A DNA stretch of 64,000 bases from Rubripirellula amarantea. Its GTDB lineage: Bacteria > Planctomycetota > Planctomycetia > Pirellulales > Pirellulaceae. The translations under genes were made by a program, and so were the position numbers. The stretch spans positions 826,721-890,720 of the forward strand of contig NZ_SJPI01000002.1 of NCBI RefSeq assembly GCF_007859865.1, read 5' to 3'. Shown here piece by piece: positions 24,850 to 34,314 of this stretch. Position 1 is the first letter of the stretch. The number at the start of each line of letters is the position of its first letter. The notes under the pieces are model-generated. The model was not told the origin of the DNA, ran no database searches, and saw nothing but the letters and a program-made list of their open reading frames with translations.

Positions 24850-26367
24850 ATGAGACGCACAATGTCAGAGCCGGTGTTAAACTATGAACACGTGACCGTC
24901 CCGCGAGTTCCCCATGGCATCCAGACCGCGTGGGATGTTACCTCTGCGAGCGATACTGCTCGTCGACCCTGGCCGAAAGCGGAGCGTCACTTTCCGCGAC
25001 TTCACCACTGCTTGCTCATGTCCAACCGTATCTCAGCTCTCTCGACGATCCTGCGTTCGCCCATGCGGATCTTGGGCTTAGTGCTGATGCTGGTCTTTAT
25101 CGCGGAGGTGGCCGTCATGTTCGCGTTGCCTTACATGGTACCGGGAACGCTGAGTGCCTCAGGCGAAGCCGTCGTCGACGCGGTCCTGCTGACGCTCGTT
25201 TGCGCACCAGTGCTATGGTTGGTAATCATTGGTCCGCTGCGAAGAATCGCGATTCAAGAACACGAACGAAGTGAAACGATTGTCGCCAACGCTAGCGAGA
25301 GTATTTTGACGTTCGATCGTGATGGCAGCATCCTTTCCTGCAATCGAAAGGCCACCGAGTTATTCGGGATCGATGTCGAATCTTTGATAGGGCGATCAAT
25401 GCAATCTTTGCTTCCGTCTCTTCCCGTGATCCCCGATCAATTGCCCGCGGAGTTTCGTGTCGATGCCGCAACGCCCGAAGGAAACCGTTTTCCGGTTCAA
25501 ATTTCCGTCAGTGAGTATCCATCAGAATCTTCTCGGACCAGGATTGCGATCGTGCGTGACCTGACCGAATCGGAGCGAGCGGAACAAGAGCGAATCACGA
25601 TGGCTCGAGAAACCGAAGCCTTGCGAGCTCAACAAATGGCAACGCTTGCCCAATTGGCGACGGGGGTGGCGCACGAGATACGCAATCCGTTGACCTCAAT
25701 CAAGATGCTAGTCCAAGTCAACCGCACCAAATTCGCTGACGAAGGTTTGCCGACGGACGACTTGGAACTGGTCGAGCAAGAGATTCGTCGGATGGAACGT
25801 TCGGTCAATAGTTTGCTGGATTACGCCAGGCCAGAGAAGTCCGAGTTTCGTAGCTTCCCGATTCAAGATGCTGTTCAAAGAACCGTTCAGTTGGTCGAAG
25901 CTCGCTGTAAGACCCAGAACGTGCACGTGCGAGTCGAGGCACCGGACAACGCGATTTGCATCGAAGGCGATGCGGCTCAGATCAAACAACTGTTGCTTAA
26001 TTTGGCTCTCAATGCACTCGATGCGATGCCAAGCGGAGGCAACTTGATCATCACTGTCAAACGCGATCAACATCGCGTCGACGTTTCAGTTTGTGACGAC
26101 GGGATGGGGATCAGTGACAAAGTTCTCGATAAGTTGTTCTCGCCCTTTGTGACGACCAAAGAGAGTGGTGTGGGGTTAGGTTTGGGGATTTGTAGGCGAA
26201 TTGCTGAGGCTCACCATGGCACGCTTACCGGTGTGAATCGTGATTGCGGTGGGGCGACGTTTCAGTTGACTCTGCCAATCGTCGCCCAGGACCCTTCTGA
26301 TACCAGTACCGAATCTGAAAGTGATATCTCGGTCCACGCTCAGGAAAGTTCATGCAAAGCCTCTTAG
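24850..26367 (+). CDS. NtrB-type sensor histidine kinase with PAS domain
   Basis: Two closely spaced helices (about residues 71-97 and 106-127 from the ATG at 24850) leave almost no periplasmic loop. A PAS domain follows (about 140-238, NASESILTFDRDGSILSCNRKATELFG), then the HisKA H-box GVAHEIRNPLTSIKM with His275, and the HATPase boxes NLALNALDAM, DDGMGIS and ESGVGLGLGICRRIAEAHHG. It phosphorylates the response regulator encoded next, whose start lies inside its 3' end. The ATG at 24850 is preceded by GGGGGA; an inner ATG at 25018 is also possible and would remove 56 residues lacking family features. The metal-efflux neighbours suggest metal or envelope-stress sensing, but no metal-binding motif stands out. 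Confidence 0.85.
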   Translation: MRRTMSEPVLNYEHVTVPRVPHGIQTAWDVTSASDTARRPWPKAERHFPRLHHCLLMSNRISALSTILRSPMRILGLVLMLVFIAEVAVMFALPYMVPGTLSASGEAVVDAVLLTLVCAPVLWLVIIGPLRRIAIQEHERSETIVANASESILTFDRDGSILSCNRKATELFGIDVESLIGRSMQSLLPSLPVIPDQLPAEFRVDAATPEGNRFPVQISVSEYPSESSRTRIAIVRDLTESERAEQERITMARETEALRAQQMATLAQLATGVAHEIRNPLTSIKMLVQVNRTKFADEGLPTDDLELVEQEIRRMERSVNSLLDYARPEKSEFRSFPIQDAVQRTVQLVEARCKTQNVHVRVEAPDNAICIEGDAAQIKQLLLNLALNALDAMPSGGNLIITVKRDQHRVDVSVCDDGMGISDKVLDKLFSPFVTTKESGVGLGLGICRRIAEAHHGTLTGVNRDCGGATFQLTLPIVAQDPSDTSTESESDISVHAQESSCKAS

Positions 26368-27764
26368 TCATTGATGACGAAGCTTCGATCCGAAAAGCGT
26401 TTGAGCGAGCTTTTTCGAGCGACACGACGACGGTACTGTCGGCGAAAAACGCGGCCGATGGCGAAGCCGTGTTTGCTGACGCGAAGCCTGACGTTGTCGT
26501 GATCGATTTGAGTTTGCCCGACACATCTGGCCTGGAATGTTTCAAGCGTCTGCGTGAGATCGATCCTCGTGTTCCCGTGATCTTTATCACGGGACATGGA
26601 ACGGTTGAATCCGCAATCGAAGCGACCAAGCTGGGTGCTTACGACTACCTTTTCAAGCCACTGGAATTGAGCGAGATACGTGCTCTGCTCGACAAGGCGT
26701 TTAACCTCAGTCGTATGGTTCGGGTTCAGCCACTGCTCGCCGACGAGGAAGACACCGTTGCCGATGCGATCGTGGGTCGTTGCAATGCAATGAAGGAGGT
26801 CTACAAGGCCATTGGTCGCGTTGCTTCGCAAAACCTAACCGTGTTGTTGCTTGGTGAAAGCGGGACCGGCAAAGAGGTTGTCGCTCAAGCAATCTACCAT
26901 CATAGCTCTCGTGCCTCCGGTCCGTTCCAAGCGATCAACTGTGCTGCGATTCCCGACACGCTTCTCGAAAGTGAGATCTTCGGTCACGAGAAAGGTGCCT
27001 TCACCGACGCCCAACGTCAACGCATCGGTAAACTCGAACAAGCTGACAAGGGAACGCTTTTCCTGGACGAAGTGGGAGACATGTCGCCGCTCACGCAAGC
27101 CAAGTTGCTGCGCGTTCTGCAGGATCAAACGTTTGAGCGTGTGGGAAGCAATACGTCAATCAAAGTCGACGCGCGTATCATCGCCGCGACCAATCACGAT
27201 TTGAAGCAGCTCGTTTCCGAAGGCTTGTTTCGATCGGATTTGTACTTTCGGCTCAGTGTTGTCACGATTCACCTGCCGCCACTTCGAGAACGCGGCGACG
27301 ACCTGCGAGTGCTTTCGGAGTACTTCCTTCGCAAGTACAGCAACGAGTTTGGCAAGGATATTCGATCGCTCGCCCCCGAAACGCTTGAACTTCTGCAGCA
27401 ATACCATTGGCCCGGCAACGTTCGAGAACTCGAAAGCGTCATGAAGCAATCGTTGCTGACCGCGCGAGGAAACGTTTTGCTTCCCGAGTTTGTACCCACA
27501 CTATCGGATCAAAGCACCTATTTCTCCGGCAATCGAAACGATGGCGAGTTTCTAACGGAATCGTTTGTGGCCGACCGCTTGGAACAGGGTTCAGAGAACC
27601 TTCACGCGGAAGCCATCGCCCGAGCAGAGAGTCAACTGTTTCGGCAGGTCCTCAAACATACCGCTGGAAACCAACTCAGAGCGGCGACGATCTTGGGGAT
27701 CTCGAGAGTCACGTTGCGAAGCAAGCTGAAGTCACTTGGGATCGACGCTAGCGACTTCGCCTGA
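26352..27764 (+). CDS. NtrC-family sigma-54-dependent response regulator
   Basis: The 470-residue protein has a receiver domain with phospho-acceptor Asp52 (VVVIDLSLPD), an AAA+ domain with Walker A GESGTGKE (168-175), Walker B GTLFLDEVGDM and an arginine-finger region, and a Fis-type helix-turn-helix at the C-terminus (AATILGISRVTLRSKLKSLGI). The sigma-54 contact loop reads GAFTDA at 215-220; the usual sequence is GAFTGA. It activates sigma-54 promoters by ATP-driven remodelling. It overlaps the kinase gene by 16 bases. Two identical palindromes with downstream sigma-54 elements at this locus are its likely targets. Confidence 0.92.
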   Translation: MQSLLVIDDEASIRKAFERAFSSDTTTVLSAKNAADGEAVFADAKPDVVVIDLSLPDTSGLECFKRLREIDPRVPVIFITGHGTVESAIEATKLGAYDYLFKPLELSEIRALLDKAFNLSRMVRVQPLLADEEDTVADAIVGRCNAMKEVYKAIGRVASQNLTVLLLGESGTGKEVVAQAIYHHSSRASGPFQAINCAAIPDTLLESEIFGHEKGAFTDAQRQRIGKLEQADKGTLFLDEVGDMSPLTQAKLLRVLQDQTFERVGSNTSIKVDARIIAATNHDLKQLVSEGLFRSDLYFRLSVVTIHLPPLRERGDDLRVLSEYFLRKYSNEFGKDIRSLAPETLELLQQYHWPGNVRELESVMKQSLLTARGNVLLPEFVPTLSDQSTYFSGNRNDGEFLTESFVADRLEQGSENLHAEAIARAESQLFRQVLKHTAGNQLRAATILGISRVTLRSKLKSLGIDASDFA

Positions 27765-27932
27765 TTCGATTTCGTCTCTATCGACGCTGATCTACGTTTA
27801 TGCAAAGTGATAGTGAATGAGATGGTGGGCGGAGGCTTTCGCCTACAGTCTCGTCGCAATGAGGCATTCATCAACACGACTGCTGATCAGGTGAAGTTTC
27901 CCGATCACCGCCCACCGTGAGTCGTCGTAGGG

Positions 27933-30900
27933 TCAGAACGTCATTGAATTGGTCTCGCGGGGTCGTCGGTCGTCATCGAGATTGAGTCCCCGCGCAAACC
28001 AAGGGTAAACGCAAGGCACGAACAACGACGTCAGCAGCGTGGACGTGACGAGTCCGCCAATCACCACCGTTGCGAGCGGTCGCTGCATTTCAGCTCCATC
28101 GCTGGTCGACAAAGCCATCGGTAGAAAACCCAGACTGGCAACCAACGCCGTCATCAGCACCGGACGCAAGCGAACCAACGCCGTCTCATGGGCGACCAAT
28201 CCCAATGGCATGCCGCTTTCGCGAAGATGTTCGGCTGCACTCACCCAAACCAAGCCGTTAAGCACCGCGACACCGAACAGCGCGATGAAGCCCACGCCCG
28301 CCGAGATGCTAAACGGCATCTCTCGAAGGTACAAAGCAATCACTCCGCCTGAGGCCGCCATCGGCACCGCCAAGAATATAAGAAACGCCAAGCGCATGGA
28401 TCCAAGGCTGGTGTGCAGCAGCAACATGATGATCACCAGTACGATGGGTGTGATGATCGCGAGCCGACGACTAGCGGATTGCAGGTTCTCGAAGTCCCCA
28501 CCCCAGCGAATCTCGTAGCCAGAAGGGATATCGACCTTCTCGGGAATCACTCGCTGCGCTTCGGTGACAAAGCTTGCCACATCGCGCCCGCGAACGTTTG
28601 CCGAGATGAAGGTTCGACGCCGGTTGCCTTCGTGTTCAATCGTGGGCGGTGTCTCCTCCAGTCGAATGTCCGCCAACTCTTTCAACGGAACTGCTTGACC
28701 ATTGGAATCGGTCACGGGCACTTGCTCTAACAACGAGAGCTTTTCTCGCCACTGCTGTGGGACTCGAACCATGATCGGATAACGCGCTCGTCCTTCATAG
28801 ATTTGTCCGACCTGATGACCACCCAACGATGAGACGACGTCCAAGACCACCTGAGCGTCGATACCGTACTGGGCGAGCGCTTGAGGCTTCGTTTTGATAG
28901 TCAGCGTTGACAGGTTGGCTTGATAGTCGGCCTTCACGTCGACCGCACCAGGAATCAAACGCAGTGCGGCCTCAATTTCTTTACCCTTGGATCCTAGTAC
29001 TTCCATGTCGTCGCCATACAACAGCACCGCCACATCGGCTTTGACTCCCGCGACAAGCTCGTCCACACGCATTTCGATCGGTTGAGTGAAACCGAAAGCA
29101 ACTCCGGGCACGTTATCATTTAGTTCATCCGACATTTCCTCGATCAGCGCGTCACGTGTTTTGGGCGTGGGCCAACTTTGAATCGGTTTTAGCAATACCC
29201 AGACGTCGGTTTGGTGGACGCCCATCACATCGTTCGCGATTTCTGGCCGACCTGTCTTCGAGAACACCGTCTTCACTTCAGGATACTTTTTGAGGATGTT
29301 TTCGATTTGCGTTGACATCTCGATCGAACCTTCCAGCGTTGCACTGGGCAAACGCGAGGCTTCGACCAGCAGATCACCCTCTTCCAACCGAGGCATAAAC
29401 TCCGCCCCCAGGTTCGCCGCCATCGGCAAGCTAATGGCAAAAAGTGTCAGTGCGGTAGCGATCGTAACAACGGGGTGTTTGATCGCACGCGTGACGACCG
29501 GTTCGTAGAACCACTTGACGATCCGAACCACCAGCACGTCCTCTTCCTTCATCTTCTTTGGCAAGAAGATCGAAGCCATGGCCGGCATGAACGAAAGCGA
29601 CAAAATCATGGAACCACCCAATGCGAATAGCACGGTTAACGCCATCGGCCGAAACAGCTTGCCTTCCGTTCCTTCGAGCAAGAGAATCGGTAAGAAGACA
29701 ACTGCGATGATCAGTTCACCGAACATCGTGGGTTTTCGAACTTCCACCGCGGCGTCACGGATGATGTCTTCGTGCCTAGCGTCGCCATTGTCGTGCGATA
29801 GCTTGCGGATACAGTTCTCGACCATGATCACGCTGCTGTCGACGATCAAGCCAAAGTCGATCGCACCGAGACTCATCAAGCTGGCCGTCACACCGGACGC
29901 CAGCATGACGTTGGTGGCGAACAACATCGAGAGTGGAATCGCGAGCGCCACGATGATACCGGCTCGCAGGTTGCCCAACATCAACAGCAACACAATGATC
30001 ACGAGCATCCCACCCTCGGTCAGGTTGGTGAGCACCGTCTTGAGCGTCCGACCGATCAAAGCTGCACGGTCGTAGGTAACCTCCAGCCGGACTCCGTCAG
30101 GCAGCGTCGATTCGATTTGTTGAAGTCGATCCTTAGCTGCCATGACGACCTCGCGAGAATTCTCGCCGATCAGCATCATCACCAGCCCAGTCACAATCTC
30201 GCCGCGACCGTCGCGTGTTACGGCACCTTGCCTGGTCATCGGTTGGATGCTGACCCTGGCAATGTCGCCCACCAAGATCGGATTGCCGTCGGCCTCGCGC
30301 CGCACCACGACCGCTTCGATGTCTTCCGCCGATTCCAACAGGGAAACGCCGCGGATGAAGCGTTGCTCGCCATGATGAATGACATAGCCACCGCCCGACG
30401 TGTTGTTATTGTTTTGCAACCGCGCGAACAGCAGATCCATCGGAATGCCATAGCTTGTCATGCGATCGGGATCCGGCTGGACTTCGAAAGTCTTGTAATA
30501 GCCGCCGTGCGTATTGATCTCCGTAACACCATTGACCTCTCGCAGCCTTGGCGAGATGTCCCATTCCAACAACGTGCGAAGTTCCATTGGTGAATGCGTC
30601 TCACTGCGGACTTCGAACTGCAGGATTTCACCAAGCGCTGTCGTCAACGGTCCGACGGTGGGAGTTCCGTATTCTTGCGGAATCACCGCCGCGGCATCGG
30701 GAAGCCGTTCGGCGACCAATTGGCGGGCTCGATAGATGTCGGTGCCTTCTTCGAACACAATGGTGACGACGGAGATTCCGAACTTCGAAACGCTGCGAAG
30801 CTCTTCAACGTCGGGCAGTCCGCCCATGGTGTTTTCAACTGGATAAGTCACATAGCGTTCGACTTCTACTGGGGACAGCGATCCCGCATCGGTGACGACT

Positions 30901-31043
30901 TGCACTTGCACATTCGTCATGTCAGGTACGGCGTCAATCGGAAGCTTCAAAGCCGAGTACAAACCGGCTCCCGCCATCAGCAACGTCAACATAATGACGA
31001 GGCCGCGATTGATGACCGAGAATTCAATGACTTTGGTGAGCAT
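27933..31043 (-). CDS. czcA: Heavy-metal RND efflux pump, CzcA type
   Basis: The 1036-residue inner-membrane pump has the RND layout: one N-terminal helix, a large periplasmic pore domain, six helices, and the same again. Helix 4 reads DFGLIVDSSVIMVEN with Asp396, Asp402 and Glu409. The D-(5)-D-(6)-E pattern is that of CzcA (D402/D408/E415) and is used for proton transfer. It identifies the HME class for Zn/Co/Cd-like divalent ions rather than the CusA copper/silver class, which has a different helix-4 pattern. It works with the fusion protein encoded immediately upstream and the outer-membrane factor at 22910. The exact metal is not determined; the gene symbol is by family resemblance. Confidence 0.9.
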   Translation of the reverse strand: MLTKVIEFSVINRGLVIMLTLLMAGAGLYSALKLPIDAVPDMTNVQVQVVTDAGSLSPVEVERYVTYPVENTMGGLPDVEELRSVSKFGISVVTIVFEEGTDIYRARQLVAERLPDAAAVIPQEYGTPTVGPLTTALGEILQFEVRSETHSPMELRTLLEWDISPRLREVNGVTEINTHGGYYKTFEVQPDPDRMTSYGIPMDLLFARLQNNNNTSGGGYVIHHGEQRFIRGVSLLESAEDIEAVVVRREADGNPILVGDIARVSIQPMTRQGAVTRDGRGEIVTGLVMMLIGENSREVVMAAKDRLQQIESTLPDGVRLEVTYDRAALIGRTLKTVLTNLTEGGMLVIIVLLLMLGNLRAGIIVALAIPLSMLFATNVMLASGVTASLMSLGAIDFGLIVDSSVIMVENCIRKLSHDNGDARHEDIIRDAAVEVRKPTMFGELIIAVVFLPILLLEGTEGKLFRPMALTVLFALGGSMILSLSFMPAMASIFLPKKMKEEDVLVVRIVKWFYEPVVTRAIKHPVVTIATALTLFAISLPMAANLGAEFMPRLEEGDLLVEASRLPSATLEGSIEMSTQIENILKKYPEVKTVFSKTGRPEIANDVMGVHQTDVWVLLKPIQSWPTPKTRDALIEEMSDELNDNVPGVAFGFTQPIEMRVDELVAGVKADVAVLLYGDDMEVLGSKGKEIEAALRLIPGAVDVKADYQANLSTLTIKTKPQALAQYGIDAQVVLDVVSSLGGHQVGQIYEGRARYPIMVRVPQQWREKLSLLEQVPVTDSNGQAVPLKELADIRLEETPPTIEHEGNRRRTFISANVRGRDVASFVTEAQRVIPEKVDIPSGYEIRWGGDFENLQSASRRLAIITPIVLVIIMLLLHTSLGSMRLAFLIFLAVPMAASGGVIALYLREMPFSISAGVGFIALFGVAVLNGLVWVSAAEHLRESGMPLGLVAHETALVRLRPVLMTALVASLGFLPMALSTSDGAEMQRPLATVVIGGLVTSTLLTSLFVPCVYPWFARGLNLDDDRRPRETNSMTF

Positions 31044-31164
31044 GTTCGCAGTGGATTGGAGATTTAGCGCCGCTAAGACTTCTGACTACTAGGACGATTG
31101 GCTTGGTGAGGGCAGTTCAAATGGTTGGTTCTTTCCGCTGCGTTTAGGATCGCAACGGTGCAAC

Positions 31165-32667
31165 CTATTCCTCGCCCTGAAGCAGTAGTTCAGACTTCAG
31201 CAAGAATGCACCGTGAGTGACCACCAGTTGGCCGGGTTCTAAACCTTGGGTGACTTCCACCCAATCGTCGGATGCATGCCCCGTCGACACGTCCACTCGT
31301 TTGAAGGTGCCATCGCTCTCATCGACGAACACGAACGACTGGTTCTCGTGCTGGACGACCGATTCGGGTTTGATGGAAAGACTCTGCCGAGCTTTTCCGA
31401 TCGGAATGGTGACGCGTACGAACATTCCCGGGCGAAGCAATCCTTCATCGTTTTCAATTTTCGCGATCAAAGGAATAGAATTCGTATTGGATTGCACTTC
31501 GCGACCAAAGTAGTGAACCCTCGCTTCGAACACGCGATTGTCCAACGCGGGAACCATGACGGAAATCAAGGTTCCCCGGCTAAGCGACACCGCCGACCAA
31601 TCGCCTTCACGGATATTCGCGGCCACGTAAAGCGAATCAGTATTGGCGAGTACGAGAAGTGAATCTCCACGAGATACTCTCTCGTTGTTTGCAAACGCTC
31701 TTGATTCCACCGATCCAGAAAACGGTGCGCGAACTTCAAGCCGTGCTAGTGCTTTCTCGTTGCCAAGATTTACCGTCGACTTATCTTCCCGATATCCCAG
31801 AAGCATTTCTACCGATTGCCATGCCAAGTTCAGTTGACGATCGGCTTCCGAGAGGTTGGCCTCCGCATGGATCCTCGCTTGATCGGCTTGAAAGGCTGCT
31901 TGATCGCGAGCGGTTCGGAACTCGGTTTCGGCTAACTGACGCTCGGCTTGGCGTTCTCGAATACTTCGGCCAGAAACGGATCCCGAATCGGCCAGCGGCT
32001 GAATCTTCTCAAGAAGTTCGCTCGCCAATCGCATACGGGCATACGACGATAGAATTCCCTGGCGATAGCTACCTAAGGCTCGATTGCTGAACGCGGATTC
32101 AATCTCTTCGACGGACTGTTGGTCTTCGATCATCAATGACATTTGTTCCAGGTTTTTGGAGATTGCGAGTTCTCGCTCCAATACCTGCTGAGCGATTTCG
32201 CGTTCTTTCTGTCGCTTCAAAACCTCGGCTCGAGCTTGACCGATTTCGGGACTGCGGATCACGGCTATCAACTGGCCGGCTTGGACTTCTTCACCAGGAG
32301 TGACAAGCACCTCTGACAAGATCCCGTCCATGGGTGCCTTTACGTCGACATGTTTGGTTTCGTCGTACCGTATGCGACCGGGGATGGTGTGAACGTGCTC
32401 GACAGCTTGCATCTGTGCCGGCACCGTTTCGAACCTGCCCGCGACCAACTTCCCTTGGGGCAGCGTCAATGAATCCGGAATCGTTGGATCTTCGGCAACT
32501 TGTTCGTCGCTCTCGGATACTCCACCTGTGTTGATCTGATGAACAGCCAGCCAACCTGACGCTAAGACCAACATCACAAACAAAGTAGGCCCGACCTTGG
32601 CAAGAACGTGCAGCCAACCGTTCTTCGACGAGGAAGTGGATTCAGGCGTTTCGGGCACGTTGGGCAT
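31165..32667 (-). CDS. RND membrane fusion protein, CzcB/CusB type
   Basis: The 500-residue periplasmic adaptor has an N-terminal anchor (about residues 26-46), a beta-barrel/lipoyl half-motif VDVKAPMDGILSEVLVTPGEEVQAGQLIAVIRSPE near 108-142, a long coiled-coil hairpin (about 143-290), the second lipoyl half ARLEVRAPFSGSVESRAFANNERVSRGD, and a C-terminal beta-barrel and membrane-proximal domain. No His/Met-rich N-terminal metal site as in CusB is evident. It is the first gene of the pump operon and is followed after 121 bases by the pump gene. A sigma-54 element lies 51-66 bases upstream of its start. Confidence 0.92.
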   Translation of the reverse strand: MPNVPETPESTSSSKNGWLHVLAKVGPTLFVMLVLASGWLAVHQINTGGVSESDEQVAEDPTIPDSLTLPQGKLVAGRFETVPAQMQAVEHVHTIPGRIRYDETKHVDVKAPMDGILSEVLVTPGEEVQAGQLIAVIRSPEIGQARAEVLKRQKEREIAQQVLERELAISKNLEQMSLMIEDQQSVEEIESAFSNRALGSYRQGILSSYARMRLASELLEKIQPLADSGSVSGRSIRERQAERQLAETEFRTARDQAAFQADQARIHAEANLSEADRQLNLAWQSVEMLLGYREDKSTVNLGNEKALARLEVRAPFSGSVESRAFANNERVSRGDSLLVLANTDSLYVAANIREGDWSAVSLSRGTLISVMVPALDNRVFEARVHYFGREVQSNTNSIPLIAKIENDEGLLRPGMFVRVTIPIGKARQSLSIKPESVVQHENQSFVFVDESDGTFKRVDVSTGHASDDWVEVTQGLEPGQLVVTHGAFLLKSELLLQGEE

Positions 32668-32717
32668 CTTAGATTGCTGGGTAAGCGCGTTCGGAGTATG
32701 GGCTAGCCCACTTCCTA

Positions 32718-32733
32718 CGCACGAACTGTGCCA
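32718..32733 (-). promoter_or_regulatory. Sigma-54 promoter (-24/-12) of the pump operon
   Basis: On the minus strand the sequence reads TGGCACA-GTTC-GTGCG. The -24 box TGGCAC is perfect; the -12 box is GTGC instead of TTGC, with the GG and GC at correct spacing. Transcription would begin near 32706, leaving a leader of about 39 bases before the ATG at 32667. Confidence 0.7.
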
Positions 32734-32814
32734 CTGCTGAAAATCTCGCTTTCGCTACGTTTTGGCGGTAAAGGAGTAACAGACGCTGAGAAAGAGAAAG
32801 ACATTCACCACGTG

Positions 32815-32835
32815 AGTGGACAGAATCTGTCCACT
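32815..32835. promoter_or_regulatory. Enhancer-like palindrome upstream of the pump operon
   Basis: AGTGGACAG-AAT-CTGTCCACT is a perfect 9+9 palindrome with a 3-base spacer. Its core TGGACAG-N3-CTGTCCA is the same as that at 24619-24635. It lies about 80 bases upstream of the sigma-54 element of the pump operon. Confidence 0.75.
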
Positions 32836-32860
32836 TCATGAACGGCCTTCCAACGCTTGC

Positions 32861-32886
32861 CGATGAGTCACGCCGATGAGTCACGC
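32861..32886. repeat. 13-base perfect direct repeat, two units
   Basis: CGATGAGTCACGC occurs twice in immediate succession (32861-32873 and 32874-32886), followed by a third partial copy (CGAC). It lies between the pump-operon palindrome and the end of the GH16 gene. Confidence 0.7.
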
Positions 32887-32985
32887 CGACGTTTCGCGGT
32901 TATGCAAAGCCGTGACGTTAAGCCGCCGGCGACGCTCGTCGCAGAGTGACCGGCGCATCGAGACTCGTCGATGGCGACCGACGCG

Positions 32986-34314
32986 CTAACGTTTCGCCGT
33001 GGCTTCGATCAGCTCAAAGCTATCCACCAGCACCGGTTCAGCCGACCATTGGTTGGTGAAGAACACAGTGGCGGTTTTGGCATTAGGACCGGTTTTGAAC
33101 TGGATGCTCTTTCGGTGCCAGTAATTCTGGAAGAACCGAACCGTCTGGAAATCACCGTCGTAATTTTTCACACCCAACCACGCGTCATGATAGACGTCTT
33201 GGTAGTTTGTTGCCGGAGCTTTGGCATACGCCGAAACGATATAAGTTGTGTTGGGTTTCACGGCAACGGTTTGTTCGATCGCGCCTTCCCTATTCGCTGC
33301 AAGACTGACGTGGCTGCTGCCAGCCCAGCTTTCCGCTCGCTCTTCTTTTAAAACGACGTCGCCGGAGACGTTCCAACCATCGAGGTTGTGATCAAAGATC
33401 GGGTTGGTCAACAGATTGTCTTGCTTCCAACAACCCTCAGTTTGCTTATTGCTTTGCCAGACTCTGACATAGTCGACCGAGAATTCTTGGCCGCTATTTG
33501 GAAAATCGCTCGGCTTCAGTTTCGCTGGATCGACTTCCCATGGAAATGTTTCGGAATCCAACCAAACTTTCTGGTCGTGATCAACGACCCACTTATCACC
33601 GATCTCTTCCTTGGATGCACAGCGAACCAAAATTCCGTCCACGAAGATCTTTACTTGGTTCGGACCCCATTCCATTCCATAGACGTGAAAGTCACTTGCG
33701 ACTTTGAATGGCAATTGATGCTCGTTGGTCCAAATGCGTTTTCCGTAGGTTGGCGATCCGGGAACTCGCCAGTCATGAAACGAAGATTGCAATCGATGGG
33801 ACGCATCCGTGCTATCAGGATTATGCCCGTAATGCTCGAACACATCCAATTCGCCACTCTCTCCGATGGACCAAAACGAACTTGAGATTGGTCCTTCGGC
33901 TGCTTTGCATCGGGTTTCTAAGTATCCATACAAAAATGAGTGTTTCGAAATGATGGCTCCCGAGGTGATGTTGGCATATGGGAAGCCGCCAAACACTTCG
34001 TCTGCAAATTCATACTCCGGTTGCCACCTCGAAGTGATTACTAAGTGTCCATCAGCCACTTGAACGTTAGCCGGAACGAACTGTGATGGTGCGCGTCCTT
34101 TGAAACGATTGGCGTACTCGCCGTTGGTGCCTTGAACGAACCACTTATCAGAATCAATCTCAGCGCCATTGAATTCGTCACTGACTAACGAAAGAAGCTC
34201 CCACTCGCCTTGATTGTCGGGATCCGAGAACGGTGGTTGGGCGAGCGCTAAGGAATCTAATCCCGTGACGATCAATCCTACCACGCAAAGGATCCGCAAT
34301 AATTGGTTTCGCAT
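32986..34314 (-). CDS. Secreted glycoside hydrolase family 16 enzyme with C-terminal carbohydrate-binding domain
   Basis: The 442-residue protein has a signal peptide (residues 1-26, ending LALA-QPP). The GH16 domain spans about 37-290; its catalytic motif GELDVFEHYG gives Glu155 (nucleophile), Asp157 and Glu160 (acid/base) in the ExDxxE spacing of the agarase/carrageenase/porphyranase branch. WGPNQVKIFVDGILV and FSVDYVRVW are further family landmarks. Residues about 300-437 (NLLTNPIFDHNLDGWNVSG...YIVSAYAKA) look like a CBM of the 4/9/22 jelly-roll type. Likely substrate: a marine algal galactan, inferred. The sulfatase gene 7 kb away fits sulfated-glycan use, but no PUL-like SusC/D genes are present. 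Confidence 0.88.
   Translation of the reverse strand: MRNQLLRILCVVGLIVTGLDSLALAQPPFSDPDNQGEWELLSLVSDEFNGAEIDSDKWFVQGTNGEYANRFKGRAPSQFVPANVQVADGHLVITSRWQPEYEFADEVFGGFPYANITSGAIISKHSFLYGYLETRCKAAEGPISSSFWSIGESGELDVFEHYGHNPDSTDASHRLQSSFHDWRVPGSPTYGKRIWTNEHQLPFKVASDFHVYGMEWGPNQVKIFVDGILVRCASKEEIGDKWVVDHDQKVWLDSETFPWEVDPAKLKPSDFPNSGQEFSVDYVRVWQSNKQTEGCWKQDNLLTNPIFDHNLDGWNVSGDVVLKEERAESWAGSSHVSLAANREGAIEQTVAVKPNTTYIVSAYAKAPATNYQDVYHDAWLGVKNYDGDFQTVRFFQNYWHRKSIQFKTGPNAKTATVFFTNQWSAEPVLVDSFELIEATAKR

Noticed and set aside
29515-30075. Open frame of 186 codons on the plus strand
   Set aside because: Antisense to the RND pump gene; Ser/Ile/Met-rich composition without any motif.
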